This document shows positions 18,072-26,868 of a stretch of DNA of 64,000 nt, piece by piece; within the stretch, counting starts at the first letter, position 1; each line of letters opens with the position of its first letter. Under the pieces are notes generated by a model. That model searched no databases. It worked only from the letters and a program-made list of their open reading frames with translations, and was not told where the DNA came from. The position numbers were made by a program, and so were the translations under genes. The stretch lies in assembly GCF_000346485.2 (NCBI RefSeq), contig NZ_KQ976354.1, forward strand, positions 5,812,824-5,876,823. Reading direction: 5' to 3'. Source of the DNA: Scytonema hofmannii PCC 7110. GTDB lineage: Bacteria; Cyanobacteriota; Cyanobacteriia; Cyanobacteriales; Nostocaceae.

Positions 18072-18186
18072 TAGGATACTCCCCAATACTGCTCCGATAA
18101 GCGAAAATTAGAACCCCGGTTTCGCACTTATTTACCGGGGTTCTGGCACCTTGACTATCGTTAACCGAGTAGTATTGGGATACTCC
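18072..18186. repeat. Nested inverted repeats (MITE-like)
   Basis: Inner arms AGAACCCCGGT (18110-18120) and ACCGGGGTTCT (18134-18144) are perfect. Outer arms around CCCAATACT and AGTATTGGG are also complementary. The whole can fold as a roughly 110-nt cruciform. No ORF is inside. Confidence 0.6.
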
Positions 18187-18375
18187 CTTACTCCCTTGCT
18201 CTTTGCGTCTTTGCGGTTAATAATTTTTACAATAGAGACTAAGCATGGCTAGTTTCCACAAAGAAACCAAGTTTTTGAGATTAATGTACTGGCGCTCTAG
18301 CAGTATATAAATACTTAATAAAACATTACCCCGTGGGGTACTTTCAGAGCCTAAAAGACTTTTCTATAATAGAAT

Positions 18376-19584
18376 CAGGACTTACGCATTGACAAATGAG
18401 ACAATAAATGCAGTAATAAAAAACCGAAAAACATCGGCGATGCCTACGGCGAGCTACGCCTACGCTAGTCCGTAGGAGACTGGAAAGATGGATAATTTAT
18501 CTTGTCTCGATTGAGGGTATGGGCAATTAGAGTAACTACCAAGCCATCCACGGCCAAATGCGATTTAAACACTTACACTCTGTTTTTACTGGCGGAATCG
18601 AAATATCCAGGCTGCACACGTTTAGCAGAAATCATGGAAGATTTGTCTCATGATAGTGTCAACAGATTTTTGTTACGTGAGCAGTATGAACCATTAGATT
18701 TGTTTAATGAAGTTAAGCCGCATATCAATTTGGTAGGTGGCACATTAAGTGGAGACGATACGGTAATTGACAAGGCTCATAGTGAAAAATTAACAGAGTT
18801 AATTGGTTATTTTTATTCGGGACGGCATCATCGTACAGTCAAAGGAATTCAGCTAATTACCTTGTATTACACCGATGTGTCGGGTAAGTCTGTACCAGTA
18901 AATTATCGCATTTATAACAAACAAGATGGTAAAACAAAAAATGACTACTTACGAGAAATGATTACTGAGGTTTTGGAGTGGGGATTGGAGCCAAAGATAG
19001 TGACTACTGATGCTTGGTATTCCAGTCAGAAAAACTTGAAGTTCCTAAAAAACCAGGAATTAGGGTTTTTAACTGGGATAGCTAAAAATCGTTCCTGTTC
19101 AGTCGATGGTAAAAATTTTATCCAAGTCCAAAATCTAGAAATTCCCGAAACTGGTTTAATAGTGTATCTGAAAAAGTTTGGGCAAGTGAAAGTATTTCGG
19201 AGAGATTTCAAAAACGAAGCTCACAGATATTACATCATGTATGTACCTGACCTCGATGCACTTTTTTCAATATCTATGGCAGAGTTTAAAGAATTACATT
19301 CAATTCATTGGGGAATTGAATGCTACCATCGAGCTATTAAACAAGTGTGTGGAATTGAGCGATTTATGGTGAGGACATCTGCGGCAATTAGAACTCACTT
19401 TTTTAGTGCTATCCGCGCCTTTACCCAATTAGAATTAATGAGAATAGAAGAGTTAATTGAAAACTGGTACGAAGTCCAGAGAAATTTGTCTCTTCACGTA
19501 GCTCGTGACTTCATTCTAGAACACCTTAAACAACAGGTAGGCTTGAATGCACATAGTCAATTTTCTGTCAATGCGTAAGTCCTG
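18376..19584 (+). mobile_element. Complete insertion sequence with terminal inverted repeats and 5-bp target duplication
   Basis: The ends CAGGACTTACGCATTGACA (18376-18394) and TGTCAATGCGTAAGTCCTG (19566-19584) are perfect 19-bp inverted repeats. AGAAT directly flanks both ends (18371-18375 and 19585-19589). The 1209-bp element holds one DDE transposase gene. The intact ends and target duplication suggest recent insertion. A repeat type with GCCTACGGCGAGCTACGCC lies inside its left end (18439-18480). Confidence 0.9.
18502..19578 (+). CDS. DDE transposase (IS701/IS4-like)
   Basis: A 358-codon frame from TTG 18502. The catalytic triad is visible: Asp in GDDTVIDKAHS (near residue 93), Asp in VTTDAWYSS (near 170) and Glu in HWGIECYHRAIKQ (near 274). 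The C-terminal YHRAIKQVCG block is typical of the IS701/IS4 DDE group. The first 25 residues do not look native and no good start or ribosome site is seen, so an upstream frame change or a programmed frameshift is possible. The stop lies inside the right inverted repeat. Confidence 0.85.
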   Translation: MSRLRVWAIRVTTKPSTAKCDLNTYTLFLLAESKYPGCTRLAEIMEDLSHDSVNRFLLREQYEPLDLFNEVKPHINLVGGTLSGDDTVIDKAHSEKLTELIGYFYSGRHHRTVKGIQLITLYYTDVSGKSVPVNYRIYNKQDGKTKNDYLREMITEVLEWGLEPKIVTTDAWYSSQKNLKFLKNQELGFLTGIAKNRSCSVDGKNFIQVQNLEIPETGLIVYLKKFGQVKVFRRDFKNEAHRYYIMYVPDLDALFSISMAEFKELHSIHWGIECYHRAIKQVCGIERFMVRTSAAIRTHFFSAIRAFTQLELMRIEELIENWYEVQRNLSLHVARDFILEHLKQQVGLNAHSQFSVNA

Positions 19585-19715
19585 AGAATATAGACAATTG
19601 CAACTTTATAGAGATTTTTCCTCATCCGCCTAAATTTTACTTAACAGTTTTTCATACCCAAATTCACATTTTTTTGATAATATGCTTGCATTAGATAGCA
19701 AAGAAGGAGTTAGTT

Positions 19716-19739
19716 AAATGTTGTCTAGTGACAACATTT
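19716..19739. promoter_or_regulatory. Perfect 10-bp palindrome before the peroxidase cluster
   Basis: AAATGTTGTC, loop TAGT, then GACAACATTT: a perfect inverted repeat 117 bp before the first gene of the cluster. It could be an operator for a dimeric regulator or a hairpin in the leader. No T-run follows, so a terminator is less likely. Confidence 0.5.
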
Positions 19740-19856
19740 AATTAGAGAAATTTGAAAAAAGAATGTGAAAATAAGGCTAGGTAAGGCTTTCTCAATTCAA
19801 AATCTAAAATGGTGTTGGATGTAAATCAAACTAAATAAAAATTGAGGTAATGAAAC

Positions 19857-20297
19857 ATGACCCTCCAAGCGCTGAAAACAACAGATTTGATGCATATGTC
19901 CCAAGCCGAACTGGACGAATTGTACAAGAACAGTTCTATAGGAACAATACCTGAAGGTAACGGCAAGGGTACAGTAATCACCATCGGTGGATTCGGATTA
20001 GGACCAGTTCTTTCATTGCTGATTAGGTTAATTGCTTGGCAAGGAAAAGTCTTTTATGGCGATCGCGAGTCTTTGCTAAATAAGCTTACCCCCTTTAGAA
20101 TCAGGTTAGTCAAAGCAGAAGTCTACAAAGGTGAAAGCTGGCTTTGCGATGGAGAATCTATTATCTTGGACTACTCCAAAACCTCCTTTGTTGCCCAAAA
20201 AATTAGAGACGAAATCCGAGAGGTAGCACCTGGCATTTATTTAGGTAATGCCTACTGGGGAAAAACACGGCTATTAAACTTCATCCTTGAATTCTAG
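19857..20297 (+). CDS. Hypothetical protein, first gene of the peroxidase cluster
   Basis: A 146-residue protein: a polar N-terminus, a Gly-rich hydrophobic stretch (ITIGGFGLGPVLSLLIRLIAW, near 47-67) and a beta-rich C-terminus ending in IYLGNAYWGKTRLLNFILEF. The final WGKTRLLNF pattern is reminiscent of lipocalin-like end strands, but I do not recognise the family. TGAGGTAATGAAAC gives a ribosome site. It is the first of four same-strand genes with short gaps. Confidence 0.65.
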   Translation: MTLQALKTTDLMHMSQAELDELYKNSSIGTIPEGNGKGTVITIGGFGLGPVLSLLIRLIAWQGKVFYGDRESLLNKLTPFRIRLVKAEVYKGESWLCDGESIILDYSKTSFVAQKIRDEIREVAPGIYLGNAYWGKTRLLNFILEF

Positions 20298-20332
20298 AAA
20301 CACTTCATATCAGAACCAAGCTGAGCGAACTT

Positions 20333-21643
20333 ATGACACATCAAGTTGCGCTGACAATAATCGCAAAAATTAAGCAGGAAAAAATGGAAGACCTCAAGCA
20401 ATTGCTGGGGTCAATTAACAAAGATATTCAAGGAAATAAAATAATTCCCTTCCTACAGTTTGACACGATTCACTTTGCACGGTTCGTCATTTTGGAAGAG
20501 TCAAAAGACCTTGATGGCAATACACTCCAACCAAGTTTGATATTTTCCAGCTGCATTGATGCACCATTGGACAAGCATTTCAACCAACTTGTTGATGTCG
20601 CAGGGGATGGGCTGGATCAAATCTACGATCGCTGTGAAGGATATCCGGCTGTGGGCGATCGCACTCACCAAAGCCGTCTCAATTTTCTCCAGGCTCATCA
20701 AGTAAAAGTCCAAGCCTTCTACGTCAATACTATTGGTCGAACTTTACAGCAAATTAAGCAAGAAGCCGAACTCCGGGACAAAATTGAAGATTTTCTAGAT
20801 CGACAACAAGCAAAAAGCTTCTCGGACTGGGATGCTAAAGAAGTCCATAGAGCAATCCAGGAATTTGTCAAAGGGGAAAGCTCACTCAGTTGGGCGCAGT
20901 TCCTAGCAGCACGACCCAATTTATTATGGCAGGTGAAAGAAACGCTCCATTTTATCTTCGGTCTTCTGCTAATCCTCACCCTATCTCTTTTGTTCCTACC
21001 GTTCTCTCCTATATTCTTTATAATTCTGCGCTACAAGGAAGAACAGGATGCACAGCAGGATAATCTAAAACTCAATACAGGTAAGCCAAGAAGCGAACTT
21101 GCTATTCGTGAAGACCATGTTGTGCAAAACCAATTCAGCGCTGTTGGTTATATCAAACCAGGGCTGTTCCGACAAATTACGGTCAGGGTACTTCTATGGC
21201 TTGTCAATTTTGCTTCCCGTCATATCTTCAACAATGGCAATCTTGCTGGTGTTGATGCACTTAATTTAGATGGCGTAGACACCATCCACTTTGCCCGATG
21301 GATCGTTATTGACGAGGGACGGCGCGTGTTATTTATGAGCAACTATGATGGCAGCTTGGAAAGCTACATGGATGACTTTATTAACAAAGTTGCTTGGGGT
21401 TTAAATGCCGTATTTAGCAATGGAGTCGGGTATCCCAAAACTCGTTGGCTCATTTTAGATGGTGCTAAGGATGAACAAGCGTTTAAAGCATTTATACGCC
21501 AGCACCAAGTTGTGACACAGGTTTGGTATCCCGCCTACTCCCAACTCACAGCCGTCAACCTGAGTAATAACGCGCAGATTCGTGCAGGGCTTTTTAAGAA
21601 TTTGAACCAACAACAAAGGTTGGAGTGGCTGCGTCGATTGTAA
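20333..21643 (+). CDS. Unrecognised membrane protein with duplicated domain, in peroxidase cluster
   Basis: A 436-residue protein. Two homologous halves are visible: IHFARFVILEE with DGLDQIYDRCEGYP near residues 45-105, and TIHFARWIVIDEGRRVL with GLNAVFSNGVGYP near 315-375. Between them sits a hydrophobic stretch (LHFIFGLLLILTLSLLFLPF, about 203-232) that looks like one or two membrane helices. The halves look like dimeric alpha-beta barrel domains, the fold class also used by DyP peroxidases. Gaps of 35 bp upstream and 46 bp downstream place it in the operon. Confidence 0.65.
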   Translation: MTHQVALTIIAKIKQEKMEDLKQLLGSINKDIQGNKIIPFLQFDTIHFARFVILEESKDLDGNTLQPSLIFSSCIDAPLDKHFNQLVDVAGDGLDQIYDRCEGYPAVGDRTHQSRLNFLQAHQVKVQAFYVNTIGRTLQQIKQEAELRDKIEDFLDRQQAKSFSDWDAKEVHRAIQEFVKGESSLSWAQFLAARPNLLWQVKETLHFIFGLLLILTLSLLFLPFSPIFFIILRYKEEQDAQQDNLKLNTGKPRSELAIREDHVVQNQFSAVGYIKPGLFRQITVRVLLWLVNFASRHIFNNGNLAGVDALNLDGVDTIHFARWIVIDEGRRVLFMSNYDGSLESYMDDFINKVAWGLNAVFSNGVGYPKTRWLILDGAKDEQAFKAFIRQHQVVTQVWYPAYSQLTAVNLSNNAQIRAGLFKNLNQQQRLEWLRRL

Positions 21644-21689
21644 GCCAAATCTTAGCTCAGCAAACTTATTTTTAAGGACTATTTACACT

Positions 21690-23126
21690 ATGCACCCCCT
21701 CAAACTTAAGGATATTCAAGGAATTATTATACGGGGTTACTCTAATTTAAGAGCCGCTTGTTTTGTATTGCTTGAGATTCAAAATGCTAAAGCTACAAAA
21801 CAGTGGCTGCTGACATTGAGCAATAGTCTTCAGAATGGTGAAGAACGACCATCGAAGACTTGCTTGAATATTGCCTTCACCTATGAAGGACTAAAAGCGT
21901 TGGGTGTCGATAAACACACACTTAGTACATTCTCTAATGAGTTTAAAGAAGGTATGGTCACTTCCCATCGCAGTCGTTTTCTTGGCGATCGCGAAGAAAG
22001 TGCGCCTGAATTGTGGGAATGGGGCGGTCCAAATACAGCAACAGTACACATCCTTCTTATGCTGTATGCAAGTGATGAAGCGGCTCTTTTGGAGTTGTAC
22101 GAATTTCATGCCAAAAACTTTGCAGGCGGTGCTGTGCAAATGAATAAGCTAGAAACTTTTTTCCCTAAGGATGAAGAGGATGTACGTCGAGAACATTTTG
22201 GCTTCCGAGACGGTATCTCGCAACCAATCATTGAAGGGCTGAGCAGAGTTGGCTCGCCAGAGAACACGATCAAAGCAGGAGAATTTATTCTCGGCTACCC
22301 CAATGAGTATGGGTTGTATACAGAAAGACCGATGGTGAAAGCCCAACAAGATCCGCAGGGTATCTTACCTAACGATATCGAAGGTTCTGGAGACCGCGAT
22401 TTGGGTCAAAATGGTAGTTACCTCGTTTTTCGACAACTGAGTCAGAGGGTTCAGGAATTCTGGCGTTTTCTGGATGACGCAACTAAAGAAAGTAATGGTC
22501 AGAGTAACCCCAATGCTCAGATCGAGCTGGCGTCGAAAATGGTCGGACGTTGGCCTGACGGCGCACCTTTGGTGAAAACACCAGATCGGGATGAACCAGC
22601 ACTGGCCAATGATAACGACTTTGATTACCATCACACAGATCCTCACGGTTTTAAGTGTCCTTTGAGCGCACACATTCGCCGCTCCAATCCCCGTGATTCG
22701 CTAGACCCTGCTCCAGGTACAGAAAAGTCAATTGCTATCAATAAGAGACACCGGATTCTACGTAGAGGTCGCAGCTATGGGATGCCAATTGCTGCATCTA
22801 TGAATCCGCGAGATATTTTAAACGCCGAAGTCTCTGGAGAACGAGGTATGCATTTTATCTGTATAAACGCTAACATTGGTCGGCAGTTTGAGTTCGTTCA
22901 GCAGACCTGGATCAACAATCCAAAATTCAGTGGATTGTACAGCGATACCGATGCTTTAATTGGCGATCGCAACCTTGAAGGAATCGAAGCAACAGTCACC
23001 TTTACAGAACAGTCTATGCCAGTTAGAAAGCGCATAATTGGTCTCCCCAGATTTGTTGTGGTTCGGGGAGGTGCCTACTTTTTCTTACCAAGCATCAGTG
23101 CGTTTCGGTACTTAGCATCTATGTAA
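21690..23126 (+). CDS. DyP-type heme peroxidase
   Basis: A 478-residue protein with the dye-decolorizing peroxidase signature GFRDGISQPIIEG (GxxDG, near residues 171-183) that carries the catalytic Asp, and the distal segment HIRRSNPRD near 328, with the Arg of the heme pocket. These enzymes oxidise bulky substrates with hydrogen peroxide. No signal peptide is visible, so it is cytosolic unless carried in a complex. It lies between the duplicated membrane protein and the catalase-like protein, so the cluster probably deals with peroxides at a membrane. Confidence 0.9.
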   Translation: MHPLKLKDIQGIIIRGYSNLRAACFVLLEIQNAKATKQWLLTLSNSLQNGEERPSKTCLNIAFTYEGLKALGVDKHTLSTFSNEFKEGMVTSHRSRFLGDREESAPELWEWGGPNTATVHILLMLYASDEAALLELYEFHAKNFAGGAVQMNKLETFFPKDEEDVRREHFGFRDGISQPIIEGLSRVGSPENTIKAGEFILGYPNEYGLYTERPMVKAQQDPQGILPNDIEGSGDRDLGQNGSYLVFRQLSQRVQEFWRFLDDATKESNGQSNPNAQIELASKMVGRWPDGAPLVKTPDRDEPALANDNDFDYHHTDPHGFKCPLSAHIRRSNPRDSLDPAPGTEKSIAINKRHRILRRGRSYGMPIAASMNPRDILNAEVSGERGMHFICINANIGRQFEFVQQTWINNPKFSGLYSDTDALIGDRNLEGIEATVTFTEQSMPVRKRIIGLPRFVVVRGGAYFFLPSISAFRYLASM

Positions 23127-23166
23127 ATAGCTTGGCAAAAATTTCAAACAAAAATTATATAAAATT

Positions 23167-24360
23167 ATGAATATTCCTAAAATTATTAATACTTTAATTG
23201 AAGCTTTCATCAAATTTACACGACGACTTAACCCTAAGTTGAGAGACGGATTTGATTGGTTATTTCAAAAGCCAATTGAAGCCATAACACAGTTTTTTAT
23301 AAATTTAGGAAGAAAAAAGGAAAACCTGAATATTGCTGAGGAAAAAATTCTTCCTAATGAAGAAGAAATCCAGAATCAAATTGCTAAACAAATGACCGAT
23401 TTTTTGGTCAAGCACTATACTGGAAAAACTGCAGAAAGAGCAGGCAATACAAAAACCTACGGCATTGTTAAAGGTAGTTTTGAAATTTTACGCGATTTAC
23501 CTAATGAGCTAAGACAAGGTATATTTAATGAATCTAGAATCTATCCAGCTTGGATCAGGTTTGCAGGACCTGGACCATTTGTAACGCACGATCTTGATGA
23601 TAATGGCATCCTTAGTATCGGTGTGAAATTGATGGGCGTAGAGGGAGAAAAATTAATTGATGATGAGAAAATGACCCAAGATTTTACGGGTATAAGTGCT
23701 CCTACCTTTACCACCCCAAATATTGTCGAGAATCTCAAACTTCAACAACAAGTTTATAATGATACTCCCGCATGGTATTTCTTGAATCCTTTTGATTCAC
23801 ACCTGCTCGATGCTATGATGCAGGGACTGTATGCAAAAGCACATACTAGCCCACTAGAGGTTACATATTTTAGTTGTGTACCATATCTTTATGGTGAAGG
23901 AAAAGCCATTAAGTATTCGATAAAACCATGCATAGGTGAGACAACGGAAATACCTAAAAATCCATCCTACGATTACCTTAGAGAAGCAATGGTGAAGGTA
24001 CTGGATAAGCGAGAAGTTTGTTTTGATTTTATGGTGCAATTGCAAACAGACCCTTACAAAATGCCGATCGAGAACACTTCTGTTATCTGGTCTGAAAAAC
24101 TCTCTCCATGGATTAAAGTAGCCACAATCCACATTCCCTCTCAAAAATTTGATTCTCCCGATCAACTCAAATTTGCCCGAAACTTATCTTTCAACCCCTG
24201 GCATAGTATAGCTGCTCATCGCCCCTTAGGGAATCAGAACAGAGCCAGAAAGTATATTTATTTGGCAACATCCAAGTTTCGACAGCAGATGAATCAAGAT
24301 CAAAGAATTGAGCCAAACGGGGATGAGGTTTTTAACGAATCAGTACAGGAAGTCCTTTGA
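23167..24360 (+). CDS. Catalase-like heme protein (y4iL-like group)
   Basis: A 397-residue protein of the catalase-like superfamily: RIYPAWIRFAGPGPFV near residue 122, LSIGVKLMGVEGEKL near 148, and the end block LSFNPWHSIAAHRPLGNQNR ARK near 345-368 that carries the Arg of the heme-binding region. Such proteins lack parts of true catalases and their reaction is uncertain; some act in lipid peroxide chemistry. It ends the four-gene cluster. Confidence 0.8.
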   Translation: MNIPKIINTLIEAFIKFTRRLNPKLRDGFDWLFQKPIEAITQFFINLGRKKENLNIAEEKILPNEEEIQNQIAKQMTDFLVKHYTGKTAERAGNTKTYGIVKGSFEILRDLPNELRQGIFNESRIYPAWIRFAGPGPFVTHDLDDNGILSIGVKLMGVEGEKLIDDEKMTQDFTGISAPTFTTPNIVENLKLQQQVYNDTPAWYFLNPFDSHLLDAMMQGLYAKAHTSPLEVTYFSCVPYLYGEGKAIKYSIKPCIGETTEIPKNPSYDYLREAMVKVLDKREVCFDFMVQLQTDPYKMPIENTSVIWSEKLSPWIKVATIHIPSQKFDSPDQLKFARNLSFNPWHSIAAHRPLGNQNRARKYIYLATSKFRQQMNQDQRIEPNGDEVFNESVQEVL

Positions 24361-24363
24361 GAT

Positions 24364-24509
24364 TGGGAAGACAATTCAATGTAGAGAAAACCTATACTGG
24401 TTTTGGTTTGCAGGGAATGCAAGAACGAGTTCAGTTGTTAGGAGGTCAATTTCAAATTCATAGTACACCTGGTCAAGGAACTTGCATTCAAATCATGATT
24501 CCTCGGTAG
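24364..24509 (+). pseudogene. Histidine kinase 3' fragment
   Basis: Directly after the catalase-like stop, one frame reads FNVEKTYTGFGLQGMQERV then QLLGGQFQIHSTPGQGTCIQ and ends IPR at TAG 24507-24509. This is the G1/G2 end of a NarL-type kinase HATPase domain. Everything upstream of it is missing. Confidence 0.8.
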
Positions 24510-24520
24510 AAAAATTTCCT

Positions 24521-24748
24521 ATGATTCGATTATTACTGGTAGACGATCAATCCCTATTTCGGCAAGGTTTAGCTTTTCTCCTTTCCCTAGAGGAAGATTT
24601 GGACATCATTGGACAAGCTGATCAAGGGCAGGAAGCGATCGCTCTCACCCACCAACTTCAACCGGATGTGATTCTGATGGATGTGCGGATGCCGATTTGT
24701 TCAATTAGCTTGTGTTGCTTTTTGTTTGTTCCCTTTGTTTCAAATTAA
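24521..24748 (+). pseudogene. Response regulator receiver domain, truncated
   Basis: From ATG 24521 the frame gives MIRLLLVDDQSLFRQGLAFL and the phospho-acceptor region VILMDVRMP, then leaves homology (ICSISLCC...) at about 24695. The rest of the receiver and the HTH are gone. With the fragment before it, this is the relic of a kinase-regulator pair like that at 32776-40130. Confidence 0.8.
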
Positions 24749-24914
24749 CGAAATAGAACCTGATTGGATGCCACAAGTTTCGGCTTCCTATTCCCTTTTC
24801 AGTTTCTCCCGTCTTCGCCCTTGGACTGCAGCACGAGCGCGATCGCCCGTTGGTTGTGAGGTAAACCATTGCTTAACCTTCTTACCGTGAGATCTTCCAA
24901 TGGACTCCTCAATC

Positions 24915-25092
24915 AGTGCCAACGGATTGGACACAAGTACGAAACCAATGGGAATACTCGCACGTAGCCCGTTTTGTCCTGCATTTGATGGGGTTGGGTG
25001 CGCTCTTGATGTCTGTTTTGGTTGAGATTCCGATAACTTCGCTTTCGCTCCGTTCAGTCATTCCCGAAGTTGCCAAACTTACCAACCGTTAA
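24915..25092 (+). pseudogene. C-terminal remnant of a DUF1772-like membrane protein
   Basis: One frame reads TDWTQVRNQWEYSHVARFVL then HLMGLGALLMSVLVE and ends at TAA 25090-25092. This resembles the end of DUF1772/anthrone-oxygenase-like small membrane proteins. The start is missing. No complete gene was seen in 24749-25217. Confidence 0.45.
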
Positions 25093-25217
25093 AGGCAGGG
25101 CTGAAAACTATGACACGCTTACAAATGTGGCGATTCATCACCATTTGTTCATCATATTACGGTACCGACAGTAAGCTTACTAAAACTACCTTACTATCAC
25201 ACCGGTCATTAGCTTTA

Positions 25218-25551
25218 TTATCTTTGTGTGCCATACTCTCAAGAAGCTTTGAAACATTTCTGTCTTTAGATGAGTAAACTGACTATGTTAATTAGTCTTT
25301 TGGCAGAGAATTTAGCTAAGCGATCGCGTTAGCCTGCACATAAGAAAAGTTGTTAATACGTTCCAAGTAGAAAAGGTTAGTTTTTTGTGGAAGGTATAAA
25401 AATGATGGAAGTTTCAAACGCATTGATGAATAGAATTTTAAGCTATTTGCTGCAACAAGCAGATGAGGGGGATACGGAGGCAGAAGAACTACTCGATGAG
25501 TTGAATGAGTTAGTCAACCTGCAACGAAATTTCCCAAGCAAAACTTCTTAA
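25218..25551 (+). repeat. Duplicated small-ORF region joined to the last codons of ileS
   Basis: 25218-25530 matches 53071-53380, including the small ORF and about 180 bp upstream. At about 25533 it jumps to the very end of ileS (SKTS, stop, and the following AATCTGC). About 3.8 kb, including the T-box and almost all of ileS, is missing from this copy. Confidence 0.85.
25402..25551 (+). CDS. Small acidic protein, second copy, fused to the ileS C-terminal tail
   Basis: 49 codons: MMEVSNALMNRILSYLLQQA then DEGDTEAEELLDELNELVNL and QRNFPSKTS. The first 41 residues match the 43-residue protein at 53255. The two copies differ at 7 codons silently and at only 1 codon in amino acid, which suggests protein-level selection. 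GGAAGG lies upstream. The function is unknown. Confidence 0.55.
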   Translation: MMEVSNALMNRILSYLLQQADEGDTEAEELLDELNELVNLQRNFPSKTS

Positions 25552-25706
25552 CCAATCTGCTGCCATTTCTTACCGTGCAAGATTAACTTATACCAAGGCT
25601 GCGGTGTATACACAAGTAGGTGCAAAATGGGACACGATGCAAATTTTTGTTAAGATGTTTGCAATAATTCTATTGATATAGGCTTATGCGCTGATGAAGG
25701 CAGCAT

Positions 25707-25877
25707 ATGATCCCTCGATCGCGGTTGAATAAAACGCTGATGTTCTCCAGTCGGCAGACAAACTGGAATGGCGTTTTGCTTGAGCAGTGTCAAAGTCGTG
25801 TTTCGTCTTTTGAATGGGAACTCCCTGCCCTATCGGATCACTTGCTCTACTTACACACCGGAAAGCATTGTTTGTGA
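25707..25877 (+). pseudogene. AraC-type regulator N-terminal fragment
   Basis: A 56-codon frame contains MFSSRQTNWNGVLLEQCQSR and LSDHLLYLHTGK, like the start of cyanobacterial AraC regulators (ILSSKQ.GWN...LEQ). It then stops at TGA. The HTH part is absent; an AraC HTH fragment lies at 41794. Confidence 0.5.
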
Positions 25878-26340
25878 AATCCACCTGCTTGAAGAAAACA
25901 ATCAGGGATGCGATCGCTACAATTGCGTTGATTAGGTTTCTGATTTAACTGCGTTTGTTCAAGAGTTTGACAATTCCTCGCTTAATTTAACGGTAAAATA
26001 ACCCTGTTTCTATCGCATTCGCCTGACTGCCACAGGCGAGGGATGGAATAATTAAACACCTGATATTCACTTACATTTCTGTCGGGCAATTGAGGAGAAG
26101 CCGTTCACTCCTCAAGGGGGTTGGGTAAAATGTTAGTCCAACTTGCAGAACCCCCAATCCGTTCGTGTAGCGATCGCAACAGTACAACCCATTGAGGTAA
26201 AGATAGGGCTAACGGCTCTGTTGTATTTCTCACCTACCTACTTAGTCGTGTTGAGTATAGCTATAAATTTTTCTAACTTTGGATAGTTTTAATTGAAAGC
26301 CAGAGATGTTGAAATTATATTTTAGTATTCTCTCACTCTC
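25878..26340. other. Gap with no recognisable gene
   Basis: No coding frame that I can support. It holds a HIP1 site (26170-26178), short repeats and, near the end, the AT-rich leader of the cupin gene. Confidence 0.5.
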
Positions 26341-26356
26341 AAATGGAGGAATACAA

Positions 26357-26821
26357 ATGAATGCTGCTACAAATACAAAAAAGTGTGTGATTCCGGTGTT
26401 CAAATCGCCAAACGATTATCAGGCTTATCGTATTAGTCCGGAGTCTACGAATCGGTTGGCGCTCGTGTTTGATCCGATGAGTACGAGTACTTCTTTGACG
26501 TATTGTGTTGAAATTTTTGATGTCGGTGGGAAAAGGCCACCCAATCGGCATCAAATGGCGGTGGAAATGTTTTTTGTCCTCAAAGGAGAGGGCGTAGCAA
26601 TGTGTGACGGCAAAGCCGTAAATATTCGCGCCGGAGACAGCGTTCTAGTGCCGCCAACCGGAATTCATGTGATTGAAAACACGGGGATGGGTCGCCTCTA
26701 TACGCTTAGCATTATGGTTCCCAACGAGGATTTTGCTGAACCGATCCGCACCGGCATACCGGTTGAACTGGATGAAGAGGATATGGCAGTGTTGCAGCGA
26801 TCGGACGCGCTGCTCCTGTAA
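26357..26821 (+). CDS. Cupin domain protein, copy 1
   Basis: From ATG 26357 (TGGAGGAATACAA just before it) the product has 154 residues. The cupin motifs are visible: PPNRHQMAVEMFFVLKGEG (motif 1) and the later PPTGIHVIENTG (motif 2), with metal-binding His and Glu partly retained. The reaction is unknown; cupins here are likely dioxygenases or isomerases. It is about 93-95% identical to the copy at 50894 and lies 47 bp before a flavin monooxygenase, which suggests a shared catabolic role. Confidence 0.85.
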   Translation: MNAATNTKKCVIPVFKSPNDYQAYRISPESTNRLALVFDPMSTSTSLTYCVEIFDVGGKRPPNRHQMAVEMFFVLKGEGVAMCDGKAVNIRAGDSVLVPPTGIHVIENTGMGRLYTLSIMVPNEDFAEPIRTGIPVELDEEDMAVLQRSDALLL

Positions 26822-26868
26822 GATTAACCACCCGCACTACTGAAAGCACATATCAAGGAAGGAGTCTA

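Noticed and set aside
18439-18480. Possible CRISPR-like short repeat in the IS left end
   Set aside because: Only one palindromic unit, no regular spacing or spacers; it is a dispersed repeat.
24681-24890. 69-codon ORF after the receiver fragment
   Set aside because: No similarity and no ribosome site; it spans the junction of relics.
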